Shown one piece after another: positions 8,256 to 15,785 of a stretch of 22,223 nt of DNA. The stretch comes from DASRJW01 sp035649435. GTDB lineage: Bacteria > Krumholzibacteriota > Krumholzibacteriia > G020349025. The notes beneath the pieces are model-generated. The model did no database searches. It saw only the letters and a list, made by a program, of their open reading frames with translations, and was not told the origin of the DNA. Where the stretch lies: NCBI GenBank assembly GCA_035649435.1, contig DASRJO010000188.1:1-22223 (forward strand). The letters are read 5' to 3'. Positions within the stretch are counted from its first letter, which is position 1, and every line of letters begins with the position of its first letter. The position numbers and the translations under genes were made by a program.

Positions 8256-10001
8256 TCAGGCGCGATCGTTCCCGTGCCAGATGCCGGCGCGGCCGACCTG
8301 GCCGTCCAGTTTGATCGTGAGCGGTTCTGGCAGGGCGACGTGACGAATCAACGCGGTCTCCTCCTGCGCGGGCTGTCGTTCGAGCCAGTCCCAGTTGATC
8401 CCCGGAGACTCGTGATGCTGAATCGCCAGGTAACCGACCCCAGTGCTCATCACGTTGTGGAAGAAGTGGGAGCCCTGGCTCGGGTCGAGCACGAGCTCGG
8501 GGAGAGACGATTCCACGATCACCTTCGCACCGGAAATCGAGCTCCAACGCACCGGCACGCCAAGCCAGGGGTCGGAGGTTCCCCAGCGGCCGAATCCGAT
8601 CAGCAAGTACGGGCGCCCACGATCTTGCAGGCGGCGATTCAGATCCTCCAACTCAGCACCGATCCGCCGCGTATTCTTGGCCTCGAACTCGGTACGCCTC
8701 ACGTGGACGATGTCCTGGATCCCCTCGAACGACCCATTGCCCATGATGTGACTGGCGGCGAGAACGAGGTCGGGACGACCGAACTCGTGTTCATGGAGGT
8801 CGATGGTCTCGTGCGATACGAACATCGGCCGGACCTGGAGGAACCCGAGGCGGGCCCGCTCCGTTCCGGCATTCATTGCCATCGCGAACTCGATCTCGAC
8901 GTCCGCACCCGCGGCGCGTTCGCAGATCGCGAGCAGCTCTCGAATCGCGTCGTTGAGCGGCAGCATGTTGTCCTGCAGCAGCGGAGCGAAGTTCAGGACA
9001 CGCGGCCCCGCGCTTCCCGTCCCGGGCACCACACGGTCGGAAGACGGCACGTACGTCGAGGCCACCAAACTCAGCGCGCCATTCTGCTCCGCCTCGACGA
9101 GATCGAGGCGTACCATGTGCTCGGTTTCCGAGAAGACATCCTCGACCGCCGGCGGCGACAAGTTCACGGCCCAGAACCCGAGCTGGCTGTTCTTCATCAG
9201 GTCTCCGACGGATCCGAACGGAGGAGGCGCCTTCGGGCGCGCGGGTGAATAGGTCCAGCACACCCCGCCGTCCACGATCGTTTTGCCCAGTCCCAGGGCG
9301 AGGCTGACCACACCTTCTTCGCTGCTTGCGCCGGCGCTGGGGTAGAAGTTGTGCGTGCGCGCCACGCCGGACACATGAGGGTAGAATCGACTCCCCATCG
9401 TCGAACCGACGATCTCCTGAATGACGACGGCCATCTTTTCGTCCGCGAGATCCTTGCCGACGGCTCGGAGGTAGTCGCGCGCCTGCTTGAAACGCGTCGA
9501 CGCGTAAACGAAACGGACGGCTTCGATGATCTTGCGCAGCCGCAGCTCGATGTCGGGCTGATTGTTCGGCACCATCTTCGTCTCGTACACGCCCGCCAGG
9601 GGATGGAAGATGGCGTCTTCCAGCAGGCTCGAGGAGCGCACGGCGAGAGGGGCCCGGACCTCCTCGACCAGGGACGTGAGGAAGGTCACCGCGTCGGCCG
9701 GCAGCGGGGTGGCTTGGAATGCGAGGGCGATCTCGTGGTCGGTGAGCTCGTCGAAGTTCAGGTCACCGAGCGCGGCCTGCGTGACGAACGCGTCGAAGAC
9801 GCTGGTCGTGAGCACGGCGAACGGTGGAACCGTGACTTCGATCTCGGGCAGTCGGGTCGGGTCGTACTCGGCTTCGAGCATCGTGGAAAAGAACACGAGC
9901 CCCTGCGCCTTGCCACCGATGTCCCCGCCCCCCAGGCGCAACGTCCCGGAGTCGAACGCGCTCCGGCTGAAGCCCCCCATGCCTTCGGTCGCTCCGCTCA
10001 C
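8256..10001 (-). CDS. PEP/pyruvate-binding domain protein (PPDK_N, ATP-grasp type)
   Basis: The frame is open to TTG 10028, but GTG 10001 is chosen because CGGAGGCG sits 7 nt upstream of it. The 581-aa product has LGGGDIGGKAQGLVFF near residue 25, PLAVRSSSLLEDA near 120 (the ATP-binding Arg/Ser loop), and VVSLALGLGKTIVDGG near 235. It also has EIEFAMAMN...LGFLQVRPM near 390. These are the hallmarks of the ATP-binding domain of PEP synthase and pyruvate phosphate dikinase. The mobile phospho-His domain and the PEP/pyruvate TIM barrel are not recognisable. The last ~180 residues (YLLIGFGRWGTSDPWLG, GSHFFHNVMSTGVGYL) belong to a distinct conserved tail. It may therefore be a phosphotransfer or regulatory paralog, not a complete synthase. 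Confidence 0.85.
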   Translation of the reverse strand: MSGATEGMGGFSRSAFDSGTLRLGGGDIGGKAQGLVFFSTMLEAEYDPTRLPEIEVTVPPFAVLTTSVFDAFVTQAALGDLNFDELTDHEIALAFQATPLPADAVTFLTSLVEEVRAPLAVRSSSLLEDAIFHPLAGVYETKMVPNNQPDIELRLRKIIEAVRFVYASTRFKQARDYLRAVGKDLADEKMAVVIQEIVGSTMGSRFYPHVSGVARTHNFYPSAGASSEEGVVSLALGLGKTIVDGGVCWTYSPARPKAPPPFGSVGDLMKNSQLGFWAVNLSPPAVEDVFSETEHMVRLDLVEAEQNGALSLVASTYVPSSDRVVPGTGSAGPRVLNFAPLLQDNMLPLNDAIRELLAICERAAGADVEIEFAMAMNAGTERARLGFLQVRPMFVSHETIDLHEHEFGRPDLVLAASHIMGNGSFEGIQDIVHVRRTEFEAKNTRRIGAELEDLNRRLQDRGRPYLLIGFGRWGTSDPWLGVPVRWSSISGAKVIVESSLPELVLDPSQGSHFFHNVMSTGVGYLAIQHHESPGINWDWLERQPAQEETALIRHVALPEPLTIKLDGQVGRAGIWHGNDRA

Positions 10002-10170
10002 TGGGATTCGCCTCCGGGATCTTACCAACTCTCACGTCCAGAAGATTATCAGCCGGTGAATGGCCGTTCCACCTTTTCAGGCGCACGATCTCGGCAGGCA
10101 ATGCTTTGCGGTAGAATTACGCGAGAACCGTGTGCAGGGCAGGAGCCGCACTCGAGCGGGAGGAGGTCGC

Positions 10171-10524
10171 TTGGAGATTCACGTGCGCGAGGTCGGCCCG
10201 GTGACGGTGCTCGACCTCACCGGCAAGCTCACTCTGGACAAGGGCGGTGCCGGGTTGCTGGATGCGATCGACGGGCTCCTGCACTGCGGAACCCGGGCGA
10301 TCCTGATCAACCTCGATCAAGTCCCGTACATGGATTCGGCGGGGATCGGCGCGCTCGTTTCGAGCTACAAGCGTGCCTTGGATCGAGGCGCGACCGTGAA
10401 GCTCCTGAATCCCAAGAAGCGCGTGTTCGACCTGCTCCACCTCGTCAAGCTCGACGCGATCTTCGAGTGCTTCCACGAAGAGCAGCAGGCCATCGCATCC
10501 TTCGCGACGGGGCAAGCTCCCTGA
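10171..10524 (+). CDS. STAS-domain anti-anti-sigma factor (SpoIIAA/RsbV type)
   Basis: TTG 10171 is chosen: GGGAGGAGG lies 5-6 nt upstream, and the STAS domain starts at once (LEIHVREVGPVTVLDLTGKL by parts). Longer starts add only an unlikely Arg-rich leader. The 117-aa product is one STAS domain. S56 in VPYMDSAGIGALVSSYK is the serine normally phosphorylated by a partner anti-sigma kinase, and it is retained. Such proteins free a sigma factor by binding the kinase when dephosphorylated. No HATPase kinase, PP2C phosphatase or sigma gene lies in the window, so the partner is elsewhere. It diverges from the PEP/pyruvate-binding gene across about 170 bp; a -10-like TAGAAT is seen near 10112. Confidence 0.9.
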   Translation: MEIHVREVGPVTVLDLTGKLTLDKGGAGLLDAIDGLLHCGTRAILINLDQVPYMDSAGIGALVSSYKRALDRGATVKLLNPKKRVFDLLHLVKLDAIFECFHEEQQAIASFATGQAP

Positions 10525-10543
10525 GGCCACGAGCGAATCTGGC

Positions 10544-10700
10544 TCACCACGAAACCATGACATCGAACCCGCCGTAGCACATGCGTTTCATGTCGAAGGG
10601 CATCTGTTTCTTCATCGCGGGGTTGTTCATGCGCGGGTCCTTCATGACGCTGGCGTTGACGCGATCGCGATGGGCACGTGACTTGTACACGATCCAGGCG
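10544..10700 (-). pseudogene. DUF1428 gene remnant, C-terminal third only
   Basis: Minus-strand translation ending at the TGA at 10544-10546 reads AWIVYKSRAHRDRVNASVMK, DPRMNN, KQMPFDMKRMCYGGFDVMV in order. This is the conserved C terminus of the ~117-aa DUF1428 family (dimeric alpha+beta barrel fold). Homology stops upstream of about 10700; the frame then continues as unrelated sequence antisense to the PDZ gene. No start codon or ribosome binding site is associated with the preserved part. It looks like the 3' end of a gene cut by a deletion, sharing its breakpoint with the truncated gene on the other strand. Confidence 0.75.
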
Positions 10701-11258
10701 CCGCCCGGCAACCCGAACACGATCCCGGGGATGGAATCGCAGTTTTTCGCGCAGACGAGCGTGCGCGGCAAGCTCGGAAGCCTGGCACTCGGCACGTTCC
10801 TGCTGTCGGAGATTCCGGTGAACTTGCAGCTGGGAACCAAGGGCTTCTACGCACGCGCCAGCTTTTCGGGAACCATCGGTGAGGGAATCCTGAAGCGCTT
10901 CACGACGACGTACGACTATTCGCGCCGCCTCATGGTTCTCGAGCCGAACGGCGAGTTCGCCAAGCCGTTTCCGCCGCGCAAGACCTTCGGCATGACGCTG
11001 GTGTCCGATGGGCCTCTTTTCAAGTCGTTCAAGGTCAGCGGCGTGCGCAAGAATTCGCCAGCGGAAGCAGCGGGTCTGCAGAAGGGCGATCTCATCGAGT
11101 CTCTGGATGGCAAGCCGGCGACCGCGCTGCGTCTGGCGGACCTGCGAAAGGCGTTCTCCGAAGAAGGCAGCGAGCACGTCGTCGAAATCACGCGCGGCAG
11201 CGAGCCGAAACGGAGCGTCGCCGTCACCATCACCATGGTGTCGATCGAGGACAGTTGA
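10581..11258 (+). pseudogene. Aspartyl-protease-like/PDZ protein lacking its N-terminal half
   Basis: From about 10735 the plus strand encodes RGKLGSLALGTFLLSEIPV, then GTIGEGILKRFTTTYDYSRRLMVLEPN by segments. This is the C-terminal lobe of a retropepsin-like bacterial aspartyl protease. A PDZ domain follows (VSGVRKNSPAEAAGLQKGDLIESLDGKP by segments, residues ~150-220). The N-terminal lobe with the catalytic D-T/S-G and the signal peptide is missing. Residues encoded by 10581-10700 are merely antisense to the DUF1428 remnant, and no Shine-Dalgarno precedes ATG 10581 or ATG 10731. An intact open frame of 225 codons remains, so a PDZ fragment could still be made, but proteolytic activity is unlikely. 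Deletion scar or assembly join are both possible. Confidence 0.7.
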
Positions 11259-11276
11259 GATTCATCGAGCCAAGGT

Positions 11277-12776
11277 TCAGTCATCGAACTCGCGGACCGG
11301 CCGAAATTGAATTGGGGTCGAAAGTTGGGTGATGCTGACCTCCCCCGTCTTCAGAAACTCGAGCATTGTCTCCAGGATCTTGGGTGAGGACAGGAAGAGC
11401 GGGTCGCTGTGCGCCGCCCCCTCGATGACCAGATGGTGGCTCCGGCGAAAACCGCGTCGAGCGATCTCGGCTTGCACCGGCGGTGTGCGGGCGTCGAGCG
11501 AGCCGCTGATGAACAGCACCGGGACGGGCGAATCATGCACGCCGCGCCGAAACTCCTCCCCGAGGTCGGGCGATCCCCAGGCGTCACAGACCTCGGGGTA
11601 GACGAGGTTCGGCACGTCGCCGAGGACGGCGGCGTCGCGCTCCGCTGCGATCTGGCTCAGCCGTTCCGCCGACGCACCCGATGCGCAGTCGGTGTGGAAC
11701 GTCATGGCCGAGCCAATTCCCGAGCGTCGCTCGCTCGCGACGATTTCGGCCCACCAGCGAAAATCACCCTGCCCCACGGTCCACACGAACCCGGGAAGCC
11801 ACTCGTAGTCTTTGGTGCCGAAGAGTCGGTACGCGGCCCATTGGTAGTCGTACGCGCCGAGGACGACCGTCACACTGTCCGCGGGGTCTTCGGTCGCGGC
11901 GTCCGCGATGCGGACGCGCACCGGCTGGCGTGCGAGCGCCGCGATTTGCGTGCGCATTGCACCGATGAGATCCGGAACATCCGAAGCCACGGCCGGGTCG
12001 CGGCTTGCGAGGCTGGAGACGAGGGCTAGAATGCTGTCCACCCGCGCGGGTTTCTTCAGCATGTCGTCGGTGCCTTCGGTCCCGGCCAGGATCGCCTTGT
12101 GCACGCGCTCGCCGTGCAGCCGGATGATGTCGAGTCCCAATGTCGTGCCGTAGCTGATCCCCCAGAGCGAAAGCGATTCGGCTCCGAGGGCGCGGCGCAA
12201 GTCGTCGACGTCGTCGGCGCTCGCATCGACGCTATAGCCGTCGAGATCGATCCCCTGCTGCCGGATCCTGGCCATGCACTTGTGGCACTTCTCGCGCACG
12301 AGATTCACCACGCGTGTGCGATCGCCTGGTTGATCCAGCGGGTAGTCCTCGGTCTCTTCGCAGTCGAGCAAGGGTCGCGAGGCACCCACGCCGCGAGGGT
12401 CGAGTGCGATGACGTCACCCACGGAGCGCAGCGCCATGAAGAGCGGGAAGCGCGTGCCGCGCGCCGCCGCGATTCCGGAGTTTCCGGGCCCACCCGCCAG
12501 ATAGACGATGGGCGGTCCGGGCTGCTCAGCCGTGCTCTTGAAGCGCACGAAGGCGAGCTCGATGTGACGGCTCGCTGGGTTGGCGCGGTTCTCCGGCACT
12601 CGGAGCACTCCCCACTCCGCAGCCACGCTGTCGTTCTTGGCGGAGACGAACGTATAGGGATCGAGAGTGATGACGCGTTCGGCCTCGTCTTTCGCAGCCG
12701 CTGCGAGCGGCACGAAGGAGGATCCAAGCAAAGATTGAAGGAGCAACCAGACGACGGCACACGCTGATTTTGGCAT
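11277..12776 (-). CDS. Secreted alpha/beta hydrolase, S33 tripeptidyl/prolyl aminopeptidase type
   Basis: The ATG at 12776 follows GGAGGG at good spacing and opens a signal peptide (MPKSACAVVWLLLQSLLGSS, cleavage near AAA). The 499-aa mature enzyme has the oxyanion-hole motif LAGGPGNSG near 92, DPRGVGAS near 126, nucleophile S208 in LWGISYGTT, acid D428 in SGSLDARTPP and base H456 in EGAAHSDP. That is a complete Ser-Asp-His triad in the order and spacing of Streptomyces-type tripeptidyl aminopeptidases with a TAP-like C-terminal segment. It probably trims N-terminal amino acids or tripeptides from peptides in the periplasm or outside the cell. It lies 50 bp downstream of the ABC permease, co-oriented, and may be co-transcribed. 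Confidence 0.88.
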   Translation of the reverse strand: MPKSACAVVWLLLQSLLGSSFVPLAAAAKDEAERVITLDPYTFVSAKNDSVAAEWGVLRVPENRANPASRHIELAFVRFKSTAEQPGPPIVYLAGGPGNSGIAAARGTRFPLFMALRSVGDVIALDPRGVGASRPLLDCEETEDYPLDQPGDRTRVVNLVREKCHKCMARIRQQGIDLDGYSVDASADDVDDLRRALGAESLSLWGISYGTTLGLDIIRLHGERVHKAILAGTEGTDDMLKKPARVDSILALVSSLASRDPAVASDVPDLIGAMRTQIAALARQPVRVRIADAATEDPADSVTVVLGAYDYQWAAYRLFGTKDYEWLPGFVWTVGQGDFRWWAEIVASERRSGIGSAMTFHTDCASGASAERLSQIAAERDAAVLGDVPNLVYPEVCDAWGSPDLGEEFRRGVHDSPVPVLFISGSLDARTPPVQAEIARRGFRRSHHLVIEGAAHSDPLFLSSPKILETMLEFLKTGEVSITQLSTPIQFRPVREFDD

Positions 12777-12826
12777 GACAAGACCCTCCGTTCGAAAAGC
12801 CGCGAACGAGATCGAAGAACTTGCAC

Positions 12827-13624
12827 TCAGAGATCGACGCGCCGCCGCGACGCGAGCCCAACGAGAGCAGCGGCGATCGCGAGCCAGAAAAGCCCTGCCG
12901 GCAACCAGTGGCCCGGCGTGAATTCTGCGAGACGTGTGTCGAGCTGTGCCTCGGTCACGGCCAAACGCGTCGCGCGTTCGAATCCGAGCGCGCCGTCATA
13001 GATCCAGCGTGGGCCCGGCCGCAGAGCGAAGGTCAGACTCTCGGGCAACCTCATCATGAGAGGTGGCGCATACACGAGAAAGAGCAGGGCGAGGACCCAG
13101 CGGCCGGGAGACTCGCTCGCCACGGCGATCGCCGAACCGATCAGATAGACGATCGCCGCGCCGATTGCGCACGCGAGCCAGGCGAACCCAGAGACGGCCG
13201 TGAATTCGCCGGCCCTGCCGATCGTGGCTGCGATCACGAATGCGACGCAGTTGGCGACGATCCAACCGCCGAGGAGCAGGAAAAGTCCGGCGCCGACACG
13301 CAACCCGATCGCGCGGCCCCTGCCGACGGGCAAACTCTCGAGCTCCGCGCGCTGACGCGGGGATTGCTCGCGCCAAACGACGAGCGGCCAACCTGCTGCG
13401 AAGAGCAAGGTCAAGAAGTGCATGCCGATCTGTCGGTCGGCATAGCTGTGAACGGGGTTGCCGTGCACGCTCGAGGCCATGAGTGCACACGCCGCCGAAA
13501 AGAATGCGACATACGCCGCGAGCTCTTGCCATCCGAGCGCGGCGATCAGAGTCAGTTGGCGCGAGCCGGCGATCCAAAGCGGTGTCGCTTTGCGCACGTC
13601 CGCCTCGGGGGCTTCGTCGTTCAT
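12827..13624 (-). CDS. ABC-2 type transporter permease
   Basis: The ATG at 13624 overlaps the TGA of the upstream ATPase gene (ATGA), with GAAGGGGAG placed for initiation; a longer open frame is ignored. The 265-aa product has about six hydrophobic segments: near 27-50, 68-83, 106-133, 141-170, 175-190 and 240-258. It has a polar N terminus and a basic C terminus (LASRRRVDL). It has no strong named-family motif, but its position directly after an ABC ATPase and a YtrA-type repressor makes it the membrane subunit. The second loop (WREQSPRQRAELESLPVGRG) resembles the coupling-helix region of ABC-2 permeases. The transported molecule is unknown; YtrA-linked systems commonly respond to cell-envelope stress. 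Confidence 0.82.
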   Translation of the reverse strand: MNDEAPEADVRKATPLWIAGSRQLTLIAALGWQELAAYVAFFSAACALMASSVHGNPVHSYADRQIGMHFLTLLFAAGWPLVVWREQSPRQRAELESLPVGRGRAIGLRVGAGLFLLLGGWIVANCVAFVIAATIGRAGEFTAVSGFAWLACAIGAAIVYLIGSAIAVASESPGRWVLALLFLVYAPPLMMRLPESLTFALRPGPRWIYDGALGFERATRLAVTEAQLDTRLAEFTPGHWLPAGLFWLAIAAALVGLASRRRVDL

Positions 13625-14553
13625 CCTGCACTCCCCTTCTTGCGTAGCACGGCCCGCAGTGCTTCGGCGGCGGGCAGAGTCTCGACGTCGGTCACGGTGC
13701 CACCGCCGGCGCGGAACGCCTCCGCTGCCCAGGCCTGCGGTCCCCAGACGATCCATTCGATCTCGCGCTCACCGTCGGTGCGCGTGAGCGTCGCTTGCCC
13801 GAGCGCCGAGGGAGGCTGCCAGCCGCCGTCGATCGCGACGCGGTAACGGTGGATGTGCTCGAGCAGCGTGTCGAGCCGTGCCTGCATCTCGAACCGGCCC
13901 TCGCGCAGGATTCCGAAGTGATCCGCGAGCGATGCAGCCGCACCAAGATCGTGCGTCGCGAGGATCACGGTGGTGTCGATCGTGGCAAGGTGGTCGGTCA
14001 AGAGCGCGAGCGCCGTGTCTCGCGACGCGTCGTCGAGCCCGGCGAATGGTTCGTCGAGGAGCAGCAACGGCGGGCGATGCGCGAGTGCGGCCACCCAACG
14101 GAATCGTTGCGCTTCACTCGGTGTCGAAGAGCGGGCTGGACGCTGCAGCGGAACGCTCAGCGCCTGGAGCAGCTCCGTCGCATATGCGGCATCCCAGGCC
14201 ATATAGTGGGCGGCCAGGTACTCCAGCTTGCGCGCGAGTGCCAGCCGGTTGGGGGGCAGTGATGGATTCGCTGGCACGTATCCGATCGATGCACGGGCCG
14301 TGGCTGCCGCACGCTGCGGATCGATTCCGAGCACGTCGGCACGGCCCGCGTTCGGCCGCACGAGATCCATGAGAATGCGGAGCAACGTCGATTTCCCGGC
14401 CCCGTTCGCACCTGCGAGCAAGTAGAACGCGCCGCGCGGCACACGCATTTCGGCCCGATCCAGAACGACTTGCATCCCCCATCGCTTCGTCAAGTCGTGC
14501 GTGGCAACTGCAGGGCGGTCGACCACGAACGGCGGAATCCGATTGGCCATCAT
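13621..14553 (-). CDS. ABC transporter ATP-binding protein
   Basis: The 310-aa product starts at the first of two tandem ATGs (14553 and 14550); the first overlaps the gntR stop as ATGATG, and GAAAGAGAGAG is upstream. Walker A is GANGAGKST with K54, Walker B is LLLLDEPFAGLD with D167/E168, and the H-loop is ATHDLG near residue 200. The signature motif is degenerate: STPSEAQRF replaces LSGGQ(K/R)R. The ATPase domain spans about 15-225 and is followed by a ~85-residue C-terminal extension (RYRVAIDGGW, WIVWGPQAWAAEAFRAGGG), as in many ABC-2 ATPases. With the permease it would form an exporter. Translational coupling with both neighbours is indicated by 4-nt overlaps. Confidence 0.9.
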   Translation of the reverse strand: MMANRIPPFVVDRPAVATHDLTKRWGMQVVLDRAEMRVPRGAFYLLAGANGAGKSTLLRILMDLVRPNAGRADVLGIDPQRAAATARASIGYVPANPSLPPNRLALARKLEYLAAHYMAWDAAYATELLQALSVPLQRPARSSTPSEAQRFRWVAALAHRPPLLLLDEPFAGLDDASRDTALALLTDHLATIDTTVILATHDLGAAASLADHFGILREGRFEMQARLDTLLEHIHRYRVAIDGGWQPPSALGQATLTRTDGEREIEWIVWGPQAWAAEAFRAGGGTVTDVETLPAAEALRAVLRKKGSAG

Positions 14554-14966
14554 CGTCGCTCTCTCTTTCCGCTGCTGCGTGCCTGGCTGTCTCCGGACCG
14601 AGCGATGGCCCGGATCGCCAGCAGCAGCGCTCTGACGCTCACTCCATTTCGATACGCATCGCGCAGCGCGCGCTCGGCGACCGTGTGGGCGACCACTTCG
14701 CGCGTGGCCTCCGCCGAGACATTGGCGCGAACGTAAGTTCCGAGTCCCCGCCGGACCTCGACCAGCGCCTCGCGTTCGAGCTCGCCGTAGGCTTGCTTGA
14801 CGGTGAGCGGATTGATCCGCAGTTGCCGGGCAGCGTCCCGGATCGAAGGCACCGGATCCCCTGGAGCCAGCGCGCCCGTCGCGATCGCACGACGCAACTC
14901 GTCCATGACCTGGACATAGATGGGCCGCGGGTCGGCGGGATCGATGCGCATGGCGAGTGGCTTCAT
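14550..14966 (-). CDS. GntR-family transcriptional regulator, YtrA subfamily
   Basis: The 138-aa product is typical YtrA length. An N-terminal winged helix-turn-helix (residues ~8-80: PIYVQVMDELRRAIATGAL, GDPVPSIRDAARQLRINPLTVKQAYGELEREAL by segments, RGLGTYV) is followed by only ~55 residues. That short helical dimerisation tail lacks a ligand pocket and defines YtrA. The start ATG has GAGGGG 4 nt upstream. It is the first gene of a three-gene operon with ATPase and permease, joined by ATGA overlaps. A perfect 9-4-9 palindrome 18 bp before the start is the expected binding site, so autorepression of the operon, relieved by an envelope signal, is likely. Confidence 0.92.
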   Translation of the reverse strand: MKPLAMRIDPADPRPIYVQVMDELRRAIATGALAPGDPVPSIRDAARQLRINPLTVKQAYGELEREALVEVRRGLGTYVRANVSAEATREVVAHTVAERALRDAYRNGVSVRALLLAIRAIARSGDSQARSSGKRERR

Positions 14967-14983
14967 GGTGCCCCTCAGTGTTG

Positions 14984-15005
14984 GTGATATAGCCTACTAT
15001 ATCAC
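14984..15005 (-). promoter_or_regulatory. Palindromic operator in the gntR-ABC promoter
   Basis: GTGATATAG (14984-14992), spacer CCTA and CTATATCAC (14997-15005) make a perfect 9-bp inverted repeat. On the minus strand it contains TATAGT and TATATC, either of which could be the -10 element for gntR, so a bound GntR dimer would block RNA polymerase. TTGCAT just upstream on the minus strand (around 15019) is a candidate -35. The link to this GntR is inferred from position and from the known habit of YtrA regulators of binding AT-rich palindromes before their own gene. Confidence 0.8.
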
Positions 15006-15094
15006 ATGGCGAGATGCAAGGGCGAGAAGCGTTTTTTGGGTTTTCGTGCGCAATACGCACGCACCGACCAAACGCGGAGCGCTCCCCGACGTCG

Positions 15095-15122
15095 TTGACT
15101 CCAATCCAACCTGGGTTAAACT
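15095..15122 (+). promoter_or_regulatory. Sigma-70-type promoter of the VOC gene
   Basis: TTGACT (15095-15100) and TAAACT (15117-15122) are separated by 16 bp and end 29 bp before the VOC start codon. The boxes match the consensus at 5/6 and 4/6 positions. The short remaining leader contains only the ribosome binding site. Confidence 0.65.
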
Positions 15123-15151
15123 AGAGGTTCCTCGCCGCAAAGGAGACACCC

Positions 15152-15634
15152 ATGCCACGTCCAGCTCCACGCCCCGTTCCTGAAGGGATGAACACGCTCA
15201 CGACGCAACTCTGGTACGACGGCAAGTGCGCTCAGGCCATCGAGTTCTACCAGAAGGCATTCGGCGCCGAGCTCGCGGGCCCGATCGCCTACGGACCCGA
15301 TGGCAAAGCGGTCATGCATGCGATGATCAAGATCGGAAATTCGCACGTGATGCTGGCGGATGCCTGGCCAGGAGCTTGGGAGCAGGCTCCCAAAGGGTCG
15401 GCCACCGCGGGGCTCTTCGTTTACGTCGACAACTGCGACCGCCTGTTCGATCGCGCCACACAAGCCGGCTGCGAGATCATCTTCGCCATGGCGGACATGT
15501 TCTGGGGAGATCGGATGGGGAAGCTGAAGGATCCGTACGGCCACTGCTGGGGCATCGCGACGCACAAGTGGGAGATGTCGCCCGAGGAAGTCAAGCAGGG
15601 CCAGATCGAGTGGCTGAAGTCGATGAAGCGCTGA
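15152..15634 (+). CDS. VOC family protein (PhnB/glyoxalase-like)
   Basis: The ATG at 15152 follows AAAGGAGA. The 160-aa product contains LWYDGKCAQAIEFYQKAFGAE, GNSHVMLADAWPG, GLFVYVDNCDRLFDRATQAGCEII by segments and FWGDRMGKLKDPYGHCWGIATH. These are the paired beta-alpha-beta-beta-beta modules of vicinal-oxygen-chelate proteins of the PhnB/3-demethylubiquinone-like subgroup. A typical role would be isomerisation, metal-dependent lyase or methyl-transfer-like chemistry, but this subgroup is largely uncharacterised and no substrate can be named. The last ~20 residues (THKWEMSPEEVKQGQIEWLKS by parts) match the usual tail of the subgroup. It is a single-gene unit with a promoter in front and a large hairpin behind. 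Confidence 0.9.
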   Translation: MPRPAPRPVPEGMNTLTTQLWYDGKCAQAIEFYQKAFGAELAGPIAYGPDGKAVMHAMIKIGNSHVMLADAWPGAWEQAPKGSATAGLFVYVDNCDRLFDRATQAGCEIIFAMADMFWGDRMGKLKDPYGHCWGIATHKWEMSPEEVKQGQIEWLKSMKR

Positions 15635-15677
15635 GACGGCGGTCGACGCCCGAACGTCGGCGTGGCTCATGGTGAGA

Positions 15678-15723
15678 CGGTTGGGTCTGGTGCGTGAAGG
15701 TTCGCGCACCAGGATTCCAACCG
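15678..15723. terminator. Two-part stem-loop between convergent genes, probable terminator
   Basis: CGGTTGG (15678-15684) pairs with CCAACCG (15717-15723). Inside, CTGGTGCG (15687-15694) pairs with CGCACCAG (15705-15712). A small internal loop separates the stems and the apical loop is 10 nt. It sits 44 nt after the VOC stop and 63 nt before the stop of the convergent selenoprotein gene. Smaller palindromes (CTGGCC/GGCCAG at 15735-15747 and CAGTTC/GAACTG at 15745-15757) follow. No U-run is present. Confidence 0.55.
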
Positions 15724-15785
15724 CTTCCCCGTCCCTGGCCGGGCCAGTTCTGAACTGTTTCTCGCGGGCGCCGTTCCGCGCGCGA

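Noticed and set aside
13625..15060. Large ORFs reading through gntR/ATPase and permease in their 5' extensions (to 15060 and 13756)
   Set aside because: The extensions are Arg/Ala-rich shadows; ATGA overlaps and ribosome binding sites identify the true starts at 14553 and 13624.
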